Assembly (NCBI GenBank): GCA_026874595.1
Contig: CM049321.1
Coordinates: 10,527,979-10,591,978 of the forward strand
Source of the DNA: Sipunculus nudus
Taxonomy: Eukaryota > Annelida > Sipuncula > Golfingiida > Sipunculidae
DNA length: 64,000 bases
Direction: 5' to 3'
This document shows, in pieces, positions 49,274-61,480 of this stretch. The notes beneath the pieces are model-generated. The model searched no databases and was not told the DNA's origin. It was given only the letters and a program-made list of their open reading frames with translations. The first letter of the stretch is position 1, and the number at the start of each line of letters is the position of its first letter. The translations under genes and the position numbers were made by a program.

Positions 49274-49330
49274 CCCCCATACATCAATATTTGTCCTTCC
49301 AGCTGTCTGTCTCTCCCTTCTCTTCTGTCG
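49084..49330. repeat. CT/CTGT polypyrimidine tract
   Basis: Degenerate CTCTCT and CTGTCTGT repeats on the plus strand, with the purest part at 49239-49272. Confidence 0.9.
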
Positions 49331-50911
49331 GGAAGGGAATATATTTGTTTGTTAAATGAGACAAGATCGTATATGGCTTTTGAGTTCCCCTTTTTCTTAA
49401 ATCTTTTTTCTGCAGAATAAATTTACAGAGCCAATATGATATTCTCTCTTGTCAATAATAATCTGAATGCTATATATATTGTCTTTTTTCATGCACCTAG
49501 AGAAAAATTTGTCTGTTTATATACATCTGTCTGTTACTCATATTTTACGCAAACGACCAGTCACGTGATACGACGTCATCATCATTGGAAGACAAGGAGG
49601 CGATATAGATAGATATGTACACTTTATTCACACGAAACAATTCAACCAATCAACAATACAACAAATTAGTGTCATTAACTCCCTCCGGAGGTCGCTACTA
49701 TAGACGACATTGACGTCACATTGTTCATCATACAAGATATATCGATGATGAAATTATAAACAGTATGCCAATGACGTAATCATACATATAGTCACTCATT
49801 AATGGTATACCAACATGTATGTAAACACAGTCATTTCTAAATTACCCTCAGTGCCTATGTATACATCCTTATTTTCCTTTAAAAAAAGAATATCTTAGGT
49901 TTACATTTGTATATTTATCTGAAAGCGGTGGTTTAATGAAAGGATAAGTCTATTTTTCCATGGGGATTACGCCTTAGAAAGGCAATTAAGTCAATCATCT
50001 TCCAGATTTCTTCTCATTCCAGACAAACTTATACTTTGCATAATGTCTGATATTGTTTTGATTTAAAGCTAATGAGGCTTGACTACACGACCTCAAATAG
50101 AATCAGATAAAACAAACATGTTTACACAATGTATCTAACTAGTGAGGCCATCTCTGTTTGGTTATCGACTTAACAGTGACTATACCTCTATACCTGACCA
50201 GTGACAACATGGCGTGCTATATAAACGTACATCCGACTAGGATGTGCCGTGTATATTTTGTTAAACTTTTCAGTGGTGTCAACATTGCATGCCCCGTGGC
50301 GAACCAAGGAATAAAGCCTGTCGCATTAGGTGACTGTTCCGTCAAATATCTCCCTCCTAGCGCCGCCACAACTAGAGTCACGCCTCAGGCCGAAATGCGC
50401 GCTCCACAGATCAAAGCGAGGCTCTATAGGCAACCCGCCAACCCGTCATGTTGACCTCTGACCTCTTACATAATACAGACGACAAGAGACCGCATATGCT
50501 ATATTTTTCGCTACCAGCCCAAACTTTGTGTTTTCCTAACAATGACACCGGGAATTCGGGACGGATTATATTATAGTGTATATGTTATTTATATGTGTGT
50601 CTATAAGTAGGTAATTGAAGGGACACCACTGTCTCGAGGTAGGCAGTCATGGAATGAATCCTGTTTTGTGCGGTATCTTTTGATATAACAACAAAATTAA
50701 ATGAGGCTTTTTTTTATGAAGCTCAGACGGTGTGTCATCGGATTCATGTATGGTGAGAATTGGTTATATGGGACTTGCTCGCCTGTCATGTATTACATTA
50801 TCAAAAGAACTGCACTGATTTGTGTATAATCAACTAATCAGAAATACTTTCATAATTTTTCTTTATGACAATTCCTCTGCTGACGTGAAAGCAAGTAAAC
50901 GACCATAAACA
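49331..50911. other. Intergenic DNA 3' of the Sp gene
   Basis: Mixed composition. 49551-49790 contains GTCACGTGATACGACGTCATCATC near its start (E-box next to a CRE core). 50140-50470 is GC-richer. A minus-strand polyadenylation hexamer candidate is at 50912. No gene recognised. Confidence 0.5.
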
Positions 50912-50917
50912 TTTATT
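50912..50917 (-). terminator. Candidate poly(A) signal for the Sp gene
   Basis: AATAAA on the minus strand, about 570 nt past the stop codon, followed by T- and GT-containing sequence. It is the first canonical hexamer after the one that overlaps the stop (51484-51489), which would leave almost no 3' UTR. Confidence 0.35.
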
Positions 50918-51301
50918 TGTTTTAGGGGGTATTAAAACAAGTAAATTAGGCGATCAGTCAGATTTTGGCAAAACGTTCATCAGTGCATTTTTACGTAAAA
51001 AAAAATGGCCGAAATACTGTTTCAGTTGTCTCTTATGCGAACTGAAATTGATAATCCACCTGTCAGATTTTAAGTAAGTAGGAAGTTAATTACAGGTAAA
51101 GCGAACAGGTAAATAACTTACTTCTTTTAGTGAAGAATTATCTTCCCCACTGCCTGGTTACTCCGGTAAATGCTAGATGTACTACTGTATTGCATGCATG
51201 AACTGTTCTTTTTATAGAAATTACACTTCATTGCTTATACATCAAAACCTGCAAAAGAACTATAGACCACACAGCCAGATACATGATATGCCATGTTTAT
51301 A

Positions 51302-51383
51302 ATGAATATTCATATCCCCAGCATTGCGAGGATATGGCAACCTTTTGCTGCATGTGATTTGATTATGAATATTCATGAATATT
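51302..51383. promoter_or_regulatory. Twin ATGAATATTCAT palindromes in the 3' UTR/flank
   Basis: The perfect 12-bp palindrome ATGAATATTCAT occurs at 51302-51313 and 51365-51376, the second extended by another ATGAATATT to 51383. It resembles POU-dimer (MORE-like) sites. It lies 102-183 nt downstream of the Sp stop codon, probably within the 3' UTR. Confidence 0.55.
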
Positions 51384-51484
51384 GTTTGAGTCTCTGACTT
51401 TAAAATCTTTACCCCGAAAAATATTGAAACGTCGGCGGTCAGATTGTCTGATACAGACGCAGATTTAGTGAAATGTTTTAATAT

Positions 51485-52756
51485 TTATTCTTGTTTCACG
51501 TTCACTGATTGGTAGCCAGCACCGGAAGACGGAGTCCTATTTCCGGTTTGTTCCGGAGAGTTGGTAGTTTCATTTTGTCCATTTTCGGAGTCACTTCCGC
51601 TTCCTGTTTTTTTGCCGTCGCCGGTGTGAGTTTTGACGTGTTTGCTCAGATGATCGCTCCGCATAAAGCGTTTGTTACATATCGGACACGCAAATCGTTT
51701 CTCCCCCGTGTGTGTGCGTAGGTGGCGCTGCAGCTCGTCTGACCGCGTGAATCGTTTCCCACAGAACAGCCAGTTACAGACAAATGGACGCTCGCCGGTA
51801 TGCCAGCGTAAATGTGCTTTCAAATGTGACGTTTTATTGTAGATTTTACCACAGCCTGGTATGTGGCAGCTGTGAATGTTTCTCTTCAGATGAGCCCCGG
51901 CCGGACCTAACCTATCGGCCTCCTGGCAGTTCGGACAGTCGCAAGTCGCCCGACCAGTGTACCGTCTCTGTGAGCGTGGACTTGGCAGAGATGGTAAACC
52001 TGGTCGGGACAGGAAAGCGCCGGCCATTGACGCATGCGCACTGATATCATTTTGGCCCGGAAACATGGATTTATATGAATCCGGCAGCAGTTGCTGACTA
52101 GATGGCAGGAAAGCGGAAGGATTTGAACCTAGCTGATGTGAGAGAGAATAGTCCGTGCGCATGTAACTTCCGGATATTTGACTTGGTAGTGCGGGTGCGC
52201 CTGCGCTGGGCATGTCTGAGAGCCAATTTGTTCTCTGTGAATGCACGTCCAGACGGTAGTTATTTGAAGGAGGTGGTAGCTCCGATTTGATTCCGGAAAC
52301 TGAAGTTGAACCGGGGAAACCATTGAAAGGCCAAGATTCGTATGGATGCGCGGAAACGCGGTTACTGAGTCCAGATAAAGTAGTTCCGACAACGCTGTCT
52401 TGGTGGAGCTTCTGCAGTGACGCCTGCTGGGAAGTGTCTCCTTGAGCCAGCGCCTGTACTGAGGCGTAGGGATACAGTATATCGGTCGCGTAACTCGCCG
52501 GACATCCAGTCGTGGCGGTGGACCGTGAGAAGCCGAGTGAAGCTGTAGTCATGGCTGTTTCTTGCCCGGGGGAGGACACTTTAGGATTGCCCAGTGCTAA
52601 TGAAGCTCCAGTACCTGCACCCGGACTCTTGGCTCTCCAAGGCTGGAAACCTTTGGCCACGCTGACGTCAGCGTAAGGGGTGGTGGGGCCTGTCTGTAAC
52701 TTGTCGCAGTGCGCGGCCAGCATCCCGAGTGGGGACGAACCGAGATGGGGCTGTTC
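51485..52756 (-). CDS. Sp8: Sp6-9-type (Sp8/Sp9-like) zinc-finger transcription factor, exon 2
   Basis: Nuclear DNA-binding regulator of the Sp/buttonhead family, recognising GC boxes. Exon 2 encodes residues 8-430; with exon 1 (61178-61198) the protein is 430 aa. Seen in order: SP box [13 protein letters not shown] (about 15-27); KGFQPW (about 42-47); HPYESWPF (about 144-151); a Ser/Pro-rich activation region; Btd box [17 protein letters not shown] (about 275-291); three C2H2 fingers at about 304-326, 334-356 and 364-384 with recognition stretches KTSHLKA, RSDELQR and RSDHLSK; tail ending VKQE before TAA at 51485-51487. KGF-PW, HPYESW and the Btd box point to the Sp6-9 subgroup, not Sp1-4 or Sp5. 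Acceptor TTTCAG at 52757-52762 precedes codon GAA. An internal ATG at 52723 could start a short isoform (412 aa), as in vertebrates. Antisense frames here are shadows. Confidence 0.95.
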   Translation of the reverse strand, partial: EQPHLGSSPLGMLAAHCDKLQTGPTTPYADVSVAKGFQPWRAKSPGAGTGASLALGNPKVSSPGQETAMTTASLGFSRSTATTGCPASYATDILYPYASVQALAQGDTSQQASLQKLHQDSVVGTTLSGLSNRVSAHPYESWPFNGFPGSTSVSGIKSELPPPSNNYRLDVHSQRTNWLSDMPSAGAPALPSQISGSYMRTDYSLSHQLGSNPSAFLPSSQQLLPDSYKSMFPGQNDISAHASMAGAFLSRPGLPSLPSPRSQRRYTGRATCDCPNCQEADRLGPAGAHLKRNIHSCHIPGCGKIYNKTSHLKAHLRWHTGERPFVCNWLFCGKRFTRSDELQRHLRTHTGEKRFACPICNKRFMRSDHLSKHVKTHTGDGKKTGSGSDSENGQNETTNSPEQTGNRTPSSGAGYQSVNVKQE

Positions 52757-53860
52757 CTGAAATGAGGGAAAAACAAATTAACAAATGTGTCATAAGTCAT
52801 TCAACTGAACTTTAAGATAAAATAATACGAAATAACTTTACCCACAAAGAGAACTAGATTTTTTTCAGTCCTTAGGACAGACTTAAAGTCTAAATGTCAT
52901 CATGGTTTCTAATCCATATACTTCTACAATACTTACTTCTGTCCCTCACTTCTTTTGTGCACAAAAATTGATTAAAATAATATAAATATTATTATTATGC
53001 ATATTAAATATATTAAATTAATTATCATATATCATATGTTATATATTTATTATAAATTAAATTATTTTTATATTTTTTGTCACTTTTATCATAATTATTA
53101 TTATTGATTGTTGTCATTTGTATTGATTATTTTCATTATTATATTATTATTATTTTAAAAATCTAAACACAACCTTATCAATAAGCATCAATTTCTTAAT
53201 ACGTGCTTATATAGGAAATTTATCTATATATTGGAAGAAACTTTTCCCCTTATAATGCAGGTGCATGTCTGGCTGAAAGTAAATGTTACAGTAAAATCCA
53301 TACAGAGAGAACTTGTGAACAATGTGTCCTTGTGGTATAGTGTTTCCATCATCCGAGAAAAGAAACACGTGCATGCTTGTGTGAATGGTTCAATAATAAT
53401 ATTAAATTGTTAAATGCCAATGCACTATATCACATACGATATCAGCATATAACAAAAAAGGGGGGAAAGTATTGATTGGTGTACTTTTTCCTGGAAAAAT
53501 AGGGTAGACAGACTAGGAGCTTATTCAAACATGGCAATGTGGTCTCTGAATTTAAAGAGAGAAAAAAAGATATCAGATGTGAGTCACCGGACATGACAAA
53601 TATCTAAAATAAATTTTCTAATGAATGATTTATTTTATCCATGTGTATCGTCCATTAGAATTGAACAATATACGTAATTGGCTTTCCCGTGAACATTTAT
53701 GTAAGATCAAAGGAATAGGATCAACTTAAATATTAATTTCTTTTAAATTGCCATTATAGGCCAACATTAATGGGAGACCACTTCAACACGCACATTGCTT
53801 CAAAACAGAATTGACATAGATCGAGCAATAACTGATATTAATAATCTAATAATAATCGCT

Positions 53861-54530
53861 CAGGGCTGCGGTTAGCTTTCTCCTTCGGGGCCAAACATGA
53901 AGCGAACGCTTTTGCTTACACGAAAAAATGGTCTCACACCCTGTAAGTGGGGTTTCCTAGCGGGGTTTAATGGCCAGAGTGCTTCTGCACATCTTTTAGA
54001 GTACTGGCCTCTGAGCGATGTATTCATTAGAGAGCCCAAACACATAATGCAAATGGCTATAAGAGCTGTTGAAAGAGTGGCATTTGCCGCCCTATATGTC
54101 CACACGGTGAAGCTTTTGTGGCTCTCTGCGTGTGATTCCATAATTAAATTATTTACAAATACAAATAAAAGCGCTGTCGCAAAAGGTGCGCCCCTTAATT
54201 GGCAAAGAGCGGGGCAAGCGACAGCTGTATGATCGCGACCTCTGACCCCGCGCACCTGCAGGCTGCCACACGCGCTTCTAACTTGTACATTTCCCTTGTT
54301 GATTTCACCGCCAGGCCTTATTCCCGCAAGGGGCGAAAACTGTGCGAAAACAGCGACTTAATGGTTGTAGCTTGCTGCATGCTGAGTGTAACTGCCTGTC
54401 TCTGACGGCGAGAGCTGAATTTCAAGCGAAATCTGACAAGGAGTAGGCTAATTACAATTTAAAACCCCTCATACCCTTAGGGCCCGGCAGTCTGCTATAA
54501 AAACTAACCACAACCACTCGTTTTATAATC
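53861..54530. promoter_or_regulatory. Intronic GC-rich island with octamer, E-box and TATA-like site
   Basis: Unique sequence with an octamer ATGCAAAT (54047-54054), CCATAATTAAATTATT near 54139, CAAATAAAAGCGC near 54163 (Hox/Cdx-like), CGCACCTGCAGG near 54250 (Snail/ZEB-type E-box) and TGCTATAAAAACT near 54494. Both strands are open for more than 110 codons over the same 330 nt, but neither reading shows a domain and neither has splice context with the Sp exons. Best read as an intronic enhancer. Confidence 0.45.
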
Positions 54531-54889
54531 TTTGACACGGTGCTCATCTCAACGTAAACCACTGAACTATTTATATATATAGCTCATATTCGATCACTTT
54601 CCTTAGGTGTTTATTATCTTTTTTAATCTTTGATAAATTACCTTTCTACATTTTATATGCCTTGAAATGATATACGTTTTACTGATAACCTTTCACTGAT
54701 TTAAATATATTAAAGTATATTTAGTAAGTGACTTTTGTATAAATTTTGTTAATAAAAATACTTATGATAAATTTTAGTAAACTTGCCTTGCTAACTAAAG
54801 CATAACATTGAATATTCCTTGATGTGGAATTTAGCTTTTTCTATTTGTATGTTAATCACTATTTTCTTTTATCTTACTATTTCGCTTTT

Positions 54890-55470
54890 ACAAGGCCGAT
54901 ATGGCACACAAAATTAGTGTTTCCTAAGGGCCCTTTTCCCAAATCAGCCTGCATGTCAATTACAGACATAGCTGTACAAAGCACTATGGTGTACAGCTGT
55001 CACAGCTTCAATGAAACAGAACATGTTCAGCTCATGGTCAGTTTGACAAGCAAGGGATAGTCACACCCAGACCGTAACACGTCTCGATGACCGCTTGACC
55101 ACGCTGACCAAAACATTCACGACACCTGATAGGTACATGAAACTTTTCGGACACTCTGTGGCCAGCGGTACCCAGTAATTATCGCCGTTCCCATGGGGAT
55201 CTCGTGAAACTTACACACGTATCCCAAAGCTTTCTACTCGCCATGTGCCTTTCATGTCGTTTCCGACAAAAAATTGCCCGGATATCAAGTTTGTAGCTGG
55301 ATATTGTTACCGACGTTTACAATCACATCAATTTCACGCCACGATATCAGCAAGTGAAACATATCCCCCGCCCCTGTTTGTTTTAACATCCAGCCTGTCA
55401 AAGTTAGATCGTCAAACCTCACCTGATTTTTTAGGTTTGCTCATTTCCACGTTACCGTGAAAAGATCTAA
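54890..55470. promoter_or_regulatory. Intronic mixed-composition island
   Basis: Unique GC-richer sequence with CAGCTG near 54993, TGACCACGCTGACC near 55096 and repeated CACACCTG-like words. No coding signal. Regulatory role inferred from composition and location only. Confidence 0.3.
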
Positions 55471-56390
55471 AGAACAACTCAATTAGTTATCTAGCAAACA
55501 TGTTCTCTTTGTGGAAAGAACCGACAACTTATAATTTCCGGAAATTAAGACAATATCAAAGAAACTAAGAGTTTCGTTTGGCTTCTTCAGTTAAACGGGT
55601 TTTTAAATAGGGCAAATGTTAAAAATGTAAGGCATGGTTGATTTTCTTACTCCATTCTTTAAATAAATATGAAATAACTTATTTTCACATTTCTCTGTGT
55701 CCATTGACAATATATATGGAAGGTAAAATATAACTTCATAATCTTTGGTTAAATAAATATGAAACATAAAGATATAAGCATATTAAAACATATAAATATA
55801 TAAACGTATTTTACATTTTTCTGCATTTAATATTGAGATTAATTTAGAATTTAATGTGGAAGACTCCCATATACCAGTATACATTGAAAAAATGTATCTT
55901 CTATCTTATATTTCTTTTTCTCTGCGAAAGGACTATTCACAAGGAAAGCAATATATGAATGTCAATATATAAATACCTATATATATTATCCTAAAAGGGT
56001 CGAACACCTAATCTGTCTGATCAGATTATGTCTGATCAGATTATTTACAAAAACAGAGTTAACTGTTCAAATTGTACATTTCTCATGTCATATAAATAAA
56101 TAATATTAAGTGTTCTTATATATCATTTCTAAATTATATACCAAGTGAAAATAAATATACTATACAGTACAGGAAAGTATGCAATTTATACCCCTGCAAT
56201 AATAATGTTATCAAAGCTGGCTAATGGATTTTGTAAATATTATTTCTATGTGTCTTGCCTTCACAATAACTGTATAATATAAATATGAATAACCATGCAA
56301 CAGATTGGGAGTTTTGATCTCTTTTAAATCAATATCATAATTTAATGAGTAAAGAACACAGGATAAGCGTTTAAACAAATAAAACAGTAA
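55471..56390. other. Intronic AT-rich DNA
   Basis: AT-rich, no gene. A 15-nt tandem repeat TCTGATCAGATTATG, twice at about 56016-56044, contains the palindrome CTGATCAG. Confidence 0.55.
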
Positions 56391-56720
56391 TTTAGCGGAT
56401 AAAAATGGCGGTTTAGGATTTTAACGTGTTCTTTAATCTCGTCACGTGTCACCTTAATGTCGTTAAGTTCTCCATGGTGTGTTTTAATATTTCAGGTAAT
56501 AAAGTCCATTACTAAGCGCGGAGGGAGCGGGTTTCGCACTTCATAAAACACAATGATGCCTGACTGGACGGCGGCTTCTGTGATCTTGTGAAAAGTGTCA
56601 GTTAATTACCGTGATGTTAGTCGTATAACGGTTCCTCGCTCACTGATGAATGTTCTCTGATTCGTTTGTAATTTTTTCCTCTCTATATAACAACTGGAAT
56701 GGTCACCGTACTCGTTCGAT
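56391..56720. promoter_or_regulatory. Intronic island with E-box and Hox/Cdx-like sites
   Basis: TCACGTGTCACC near 56442, GGTAATAAAGTCC near 56495 and GTTAATTACC near 56602 in unique CpG-containing DNA. No frame recognised. Confidence 0.35.
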
Positions 56721-57420
<700 letters not shown>

Positions 57421-57960
57421 CGACAATTATAATACTTCATATTGAGTTGATTTCTTTGGCTGATGAGCCAATCACGATAAAGTCATTAAGAGAGATATAT
57501 ATCTATAAGTCAGCGGGTATCAGTTTAGCGAGGGCATGATTTCACCATCCAGGCGTATCCAGTTACTGCTCTTGCTGGCCTTTTTCCCGCCCCCTTTCAG
57601 CTTATTCCCACAAAATCCCGTTATACCAATCAAGCACGGGTAGGGAATTCCCAGAGGTTAACGCGTCAACATAACTTAGTCAGCTGTCGTACAGGGGCAT
57701 GCTGTCAATCAAACTCACAAACACAAATGTTTTTGACACTTTGCACCTGTGGTACGGGAGAATCCCCGGCGCTCTGGGCCCAAGTGATGAAAATCAACAA
57801 CTGTTGATATTGACACGGCCGCTATCGGTATTTGATCTAGAGTTCGGCAGCTCTGATTGGCTTAGCAGATTCTTATCCGAGCCCGCGCTGCGGTTGAAAC
57901 TGACAAAGTCAATTAGTCGTGTAAATTTCAGCTTATAAGGTTGGTGCTTATATGAAATGT
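57421..57960. promoter_or_regulatory. Intronic island with CCAAT palindrome and GC box
   Basis: TTGGCT (57456-57461) and AGCCAA (57466-57471) are inverted around GATG, the right half giving AGCCAATCA, a strong NF-Y-type CCAAT box. CCCGCCCCC near 57588 is a GC box that the Sp protein itself could bind. Possible intronic promoter or enhancer. Confidence 0.4.
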
Positions 57961-58309
57961 AAACAGTGCAGAGCGGTTCTCTCCCATTGAGCTGATTTAA
58001 TATGTTTTCTTATAACTAAAAGTTGATACAAGTGCAAACTAAAATGCAGTTTTGCTATTTTCACATTTTAATATAAAATGATGTCTATAAATTCCAATAC
58101 GTGATCTGTAATATATTGTCTCAAATATTGTCACCGAAAAATTCATGTTATTATATGTAAACATAAAGAAAAAAACTTTTATTATTGAAAAGAAAAACTG
58201 TAACAGAAAACACTGTCAAACTGTTAAAGCAGAACATTATCTTTAACAGACAGATTAATGCTGGGGACATTCGGTTCTATATTGGTATGACCATTTAAAG
58301 AAGCAACTG

Positions 58310-58640
58310 TATCCGGATTGAGTTAGTGATAGTGACTGCCCGAGACGGGACAGGGAAACCATGTCAATTTCACTGCAGCTGACAACCAAGCAACAGCCAT
58401 GTCAGTTTCATAGATAGTGACGTATCCCGGCCCTGGGTCATTGAGTGTAAATTTAAAGGTCTGACCCGACAAGTGTCCATCCAAGTTCATGAAATCCCTT
58501 TGACATATGCACCTCAACAAATATGTCTTTTATCCCTGGCCCCGCATAGAAGGCAGGCCAAAGTTTAACTGTGATATCCAGAAACAATCTATAGACACTT
58601 CTATATGATTAACGGTACTGTTTGTTAACCCGTGCTAGCC
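58310..58640. promoter_or_regulatory. Intronic GC-richer island
   Basis: Unique sequence with CTGCAGCTGACA near 58374 (E-box CAGCTG). A minus-strand frame of 65 codons (58323-58520) lies here on the Sp strand but has no motif and no matching acceptor/donor pair I could define. Confidence 0.3.
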
Positions 58641-58754
58641 TTAAACGTATGATGCAGGTATCGAAAACATATAGTGTGAAATGGTATAATGGCTGAAATT
58701 GTTTACGAAATATGCTCTTCACTTTTATTTTATTCATAAATAAGCGGAATCTGT

Positions 58755-58756
<2 letters not shown>

Positions 58757-58795
<39 letters not shown>

Positions 58796-58906
58796 ATATG
58801 TTATTTTATGTATATATATATTGAAATATATATATATATATATATATATATTTATCCAGATAAAGGGTGTAAATTGATACATGATAATACATTATAATTA
58901 TAATAT

Positions 58907-58956
<50 letters not shown>

Positions 58957-59020
58957 TAATGACACGCAATAATATTTAATATGCAATAAATAACTACAGA
59001 GAAAGAGAGAGAGGGGGGGG
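58757..59020. repeat. Cluster of TA, GA and G microsatellites
   Basis: TA arrays at 58759-58790, 58826-58850 and 58907-58930, GA array 58931-58955, then a GAGAGAG-G tract at about 59000-59020. It repeats the TA-GA-G order seen at 46182-46243. Confidence 0.9.
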
Positions 59021-59039
59021 GATTTAAATGCATGTTTGT

Positions 59040-59360
59040 TAGGCCTGAATCTATGATGGTGCGTGCATATCGGTCTCATATATCATACACACGTCGACGG
59101 CAATGACGCTTCGGGTGTGATTAAAGAATAAAAACGCTGGAGTCATCGTAAATCAATCTGTATAAAACAGGCTAATCATCTATATTGACGGAAACCATTT
59201 GCACAAATCTCCTGGAATCACGCGAGAGCTCGGCCGACGTTACGTCCGAGTTCTCGGACTGCTAACGAGACTTTGTCGTGATACATTAATAATTACCCCA
59301 CTTTGCAAGGGGAAATTGGTCTAACCGACCCGCATCTATTTCATTCACTTCAACTTTTTA
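59040..59360. promoter_or_regulatory. Intronic CpG-rich island with a strong GC hairpin
   Basis: CGAGAGCTCGGCCGACGT (59223-59240) and ACGTCCGAGTTCTCG (59242-59256) pair as an inverted repeat with one mismatch and a CCG bulge around a single T. GATTAAAGAATAAAAACGC near 59120 has Hox/Cdx-like sites, and ACATTAATAATTACC near 59282 is homeodomain-rich. Confidence 0.45.
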
Positions 59361-60472
59361 CCACAATTACACGGTATTAAAAAAACTATAAATGCTTTTG
59401 GTTGAGTGTTTGGTAGCTTTCACTGTTATAGTCGACCAAATGTATTATCATCGTTATATATAAGAGGACTAGTATAGCTACTACTACAGCTATTACTTCT
59501 AGTAATGATAATAAAAAGAGTGGTAGTAATAGTAGTAGAGTGTATAGTATAGCACTAGTGATATAGTTTTAAAAACCTTATGGAAATACTGCATATATAT
59601 ATAATAGCTGCTTGTGCGTATATATATTTAACTAAAACTGAACGAATTCTTTATTCTGCTAATACAGTTGACTGTGAATATGAAATGTATTTGAATTACC
59701 ACTATTTATTTTATATTATTGAATATTATGGTATATATTATATATACATATGTTTCTAAGTTGCCATTTTTAACAAATGTTTTACCTGTATATAATATAC
59801 ATCATTCACTATACAGAAGCATATATATATGATCCTTTCAGAAAAAAAGTGATAATTAATATCATATTAAACATAAAATATTCCCAAGCCAGGAATACCC
59901 ATACATCAATCTGAGCGCAGAATCCCGGGGAAACAAGCTTTATACATAACCCATGAGCCGTAACGGAGGTCTGACAGCGGAGGCCATACGTACATACACA
60001 CGAGTCGTGTAGATAGGTTCAGGTCTGTTTGCTCGAGTTTACCTGTACGATACAGGTATATATGATTAATGTGTGTGGTTGGTATGAGTTATGGTTAACG
60101 AGCGTAATATATGATCAAAGGGCAAACGACTCATTAAGTGTTTTGAGCCATTTAGTGTAATTAACACCAGCCTAGACGTTTTTAATTTATCAATCTAGGT
60201 AAATGTAACGTTAAAACGTATATACTCTCCTGGTAATATATATATGTGTGTGTGTATTAAAATGTAATTTATTTTCCATATCATATCAATGAACCTTTCA
60301 GTAATAAATATATGACATTATCCCATCGACTCAAATATATATTTTAATTATATTCATTTATATATGCATTCATATAATGCTTTATAGAGTTTATAACAAT
60401 ACCAATTAGGGAGGAATCGATAAACATGTATACATGTATTTAGAGCTTAATGTTTATACGTATATATACGAT

Positions 60473-60475
<3 letters not shown>
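59361..60475. other. Intronic DNA, mixed
   Basis: AT-rich with TAGTAATAGTAGTAG-like repeats near 59525. 59880-60230 is less AT-rich unique sequence. No gene or exon recognised. Confidence 0.5.
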
Positions 60476-60527
<52 letters not shown>

Positions 60528-60540
60528 GTGGGTGGGTGGG
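60476..60540. repeat. (TA)n followed by (GGTG)n
   Basis: TA array 60476-60524, then GGTGGGTGGGTGGG at 60527-60540. Confidence 0.95.
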
Positions 60541-61177
60541 TGTATACATACACACACTTTAAATGTAAGAGCACTATATACAGGAATATTTTTATTTTAT
60601 TTTATCTCCATAACTGTTGCAATATTATGTTAAATTAAACGCTTATTAAAATACCAACTTTACCAAGTAACAGATCAATGCCTGTTTATTTTTATACATG
60701 AACGTGGCAATTAATGGTAATTAAAGTCACCATAGTTAACACGAATCAAAATCTCATCATATCAAATATATGAAGTATATAACAAACAGTTTTATACAGA
60801 AAAATAAAGTGTATTCATACGTGTATAGGAGTCATAGAAATCCGTACGCCTATTTATATCTATTGCTTCGCATTAATATTATTCACGCTCATATAAGTTT
60901 TATTGCAACGCACGCCTTTGCAAGAATGTATAAATAGCGTTTCCCTGAGCTGTGGTTTAATATATATGGATCACCTTTAGGCTTATAACTGAAGTCATTA
61001 CTCGCTTAAGAATGTAAACAAAGATTCGCTGTTGAAATCGACAAGATTTGTAAGTGAAATCAACCAAATTCCTACAGGTCCCCTCGCAGGTACAACACCT
61101 GACGCGTGTATATTTCCGTGCACTAAATGCCGCCGATACACAGTACAAGAAATACACAAGGTTTTTAGAGTACTCAC
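60541..61177. other. 5' end of the intron
   Basis: AT-rich to about 61000; the last 170 nt before the donor are mixed. No additional exon recognised. Confidence 0.5.
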
Positions 61178-61198
61178 CCCTATTATTGTGGTTGTCAT
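61178..61198 (-). CDS. Sp8: Sp gene first coding exon (21-nt coding part)
   Basis: On the minus strand ATG ACA ACC ACA ATA ATA GGG is followed by GTGAGTACT, a strong donor. It encodes MTTTIIG. Joined in phase 0 to exon 2, the start becomes [22 protein letters not shown], which matches position by position the Sp8/Sp9 N-terminus known from vertebrates (MATSLLG, then E-P-LGS-PLAMLAA). The ATG is the first in its frame; the frame is open further upstream but has only a GTG. Context GAGATGA has a purine at -3. The exon continues upstream as 5' UTR of unknown length. Confidence 0.78.
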
Positions 61199-61480
61199 CT
61201 CAGTGTACTTGAGAACGCGAGCTCCCACTTGAAGATCACAGTCCTTGTATTTGTAACTATAAGGTACTGGAGTGAATAGGTGTGTATACTTAGAGGGTGT
61301 CCGACCACTGTGAAAATCCAGACCCGAGTGTCATCTTTAGCCCCAAGCACTCCTTAAACATCTTGTCACGCCTGGACTCATCCCCGCCCTCTGATTGGCC
61401 GCCCCTGACAACTTATCACCCTGTGAAGCGTTATGATTGGAGGAACGCCCGCGCAATACTCGGGTTACATTGGTGGGATG
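61199..61480 (-). promoter_or_regulatory. Sp8: Probable Sp promoter and 5' leader
   Basis: Read on the minus strand there are CCAAT boxes at 61394-61398 and 61436-61440 and GC boxes at 61384-61389 and 61399-61405, 190-240 nt upstream of the ATG. No TATA box is seen nearer the gene, so a TATA-less GC/CCAAT promoter with start around 61310-61370 is the inference. If transcription starts that far up, a 14-codon upstream ORF (61290-61334) would be in the leader. The GC boxes would allow self-regulation. Confidence 0.5.

Noticed and set aside
51484-51489. AATAAA overlapping the Sp stop as the poly(A) signal
   Set aside because: It would leave a 3' UTR of only about 20 nt; the hexamer at 50912 is more plausible.
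51509-52290. Three plus-strand open frames
   Set aside because: Antisense shadows of the GC-rich Sp exon.
53872-54255. Overlapping open frames of 111 (plus) and 127 (minus) codons in the Sp intron
   Set aside because: Opposite-strand frames over the same GC-rich block, no domain, no splice context; more likely an enhancer.
55221-55242. Alternative first exon (ATG near 55241, minus)
   Set aside because: Reads MASRKLW, not the conserved Sp start, and the MTTTIIG exon at 61178-61198 fits far better.
58323-58520. Alternative Sp exon in the intron
   Set aside because: No acceptor/donor pair in a compatible phase was found, and the residues resemble no Sp region.
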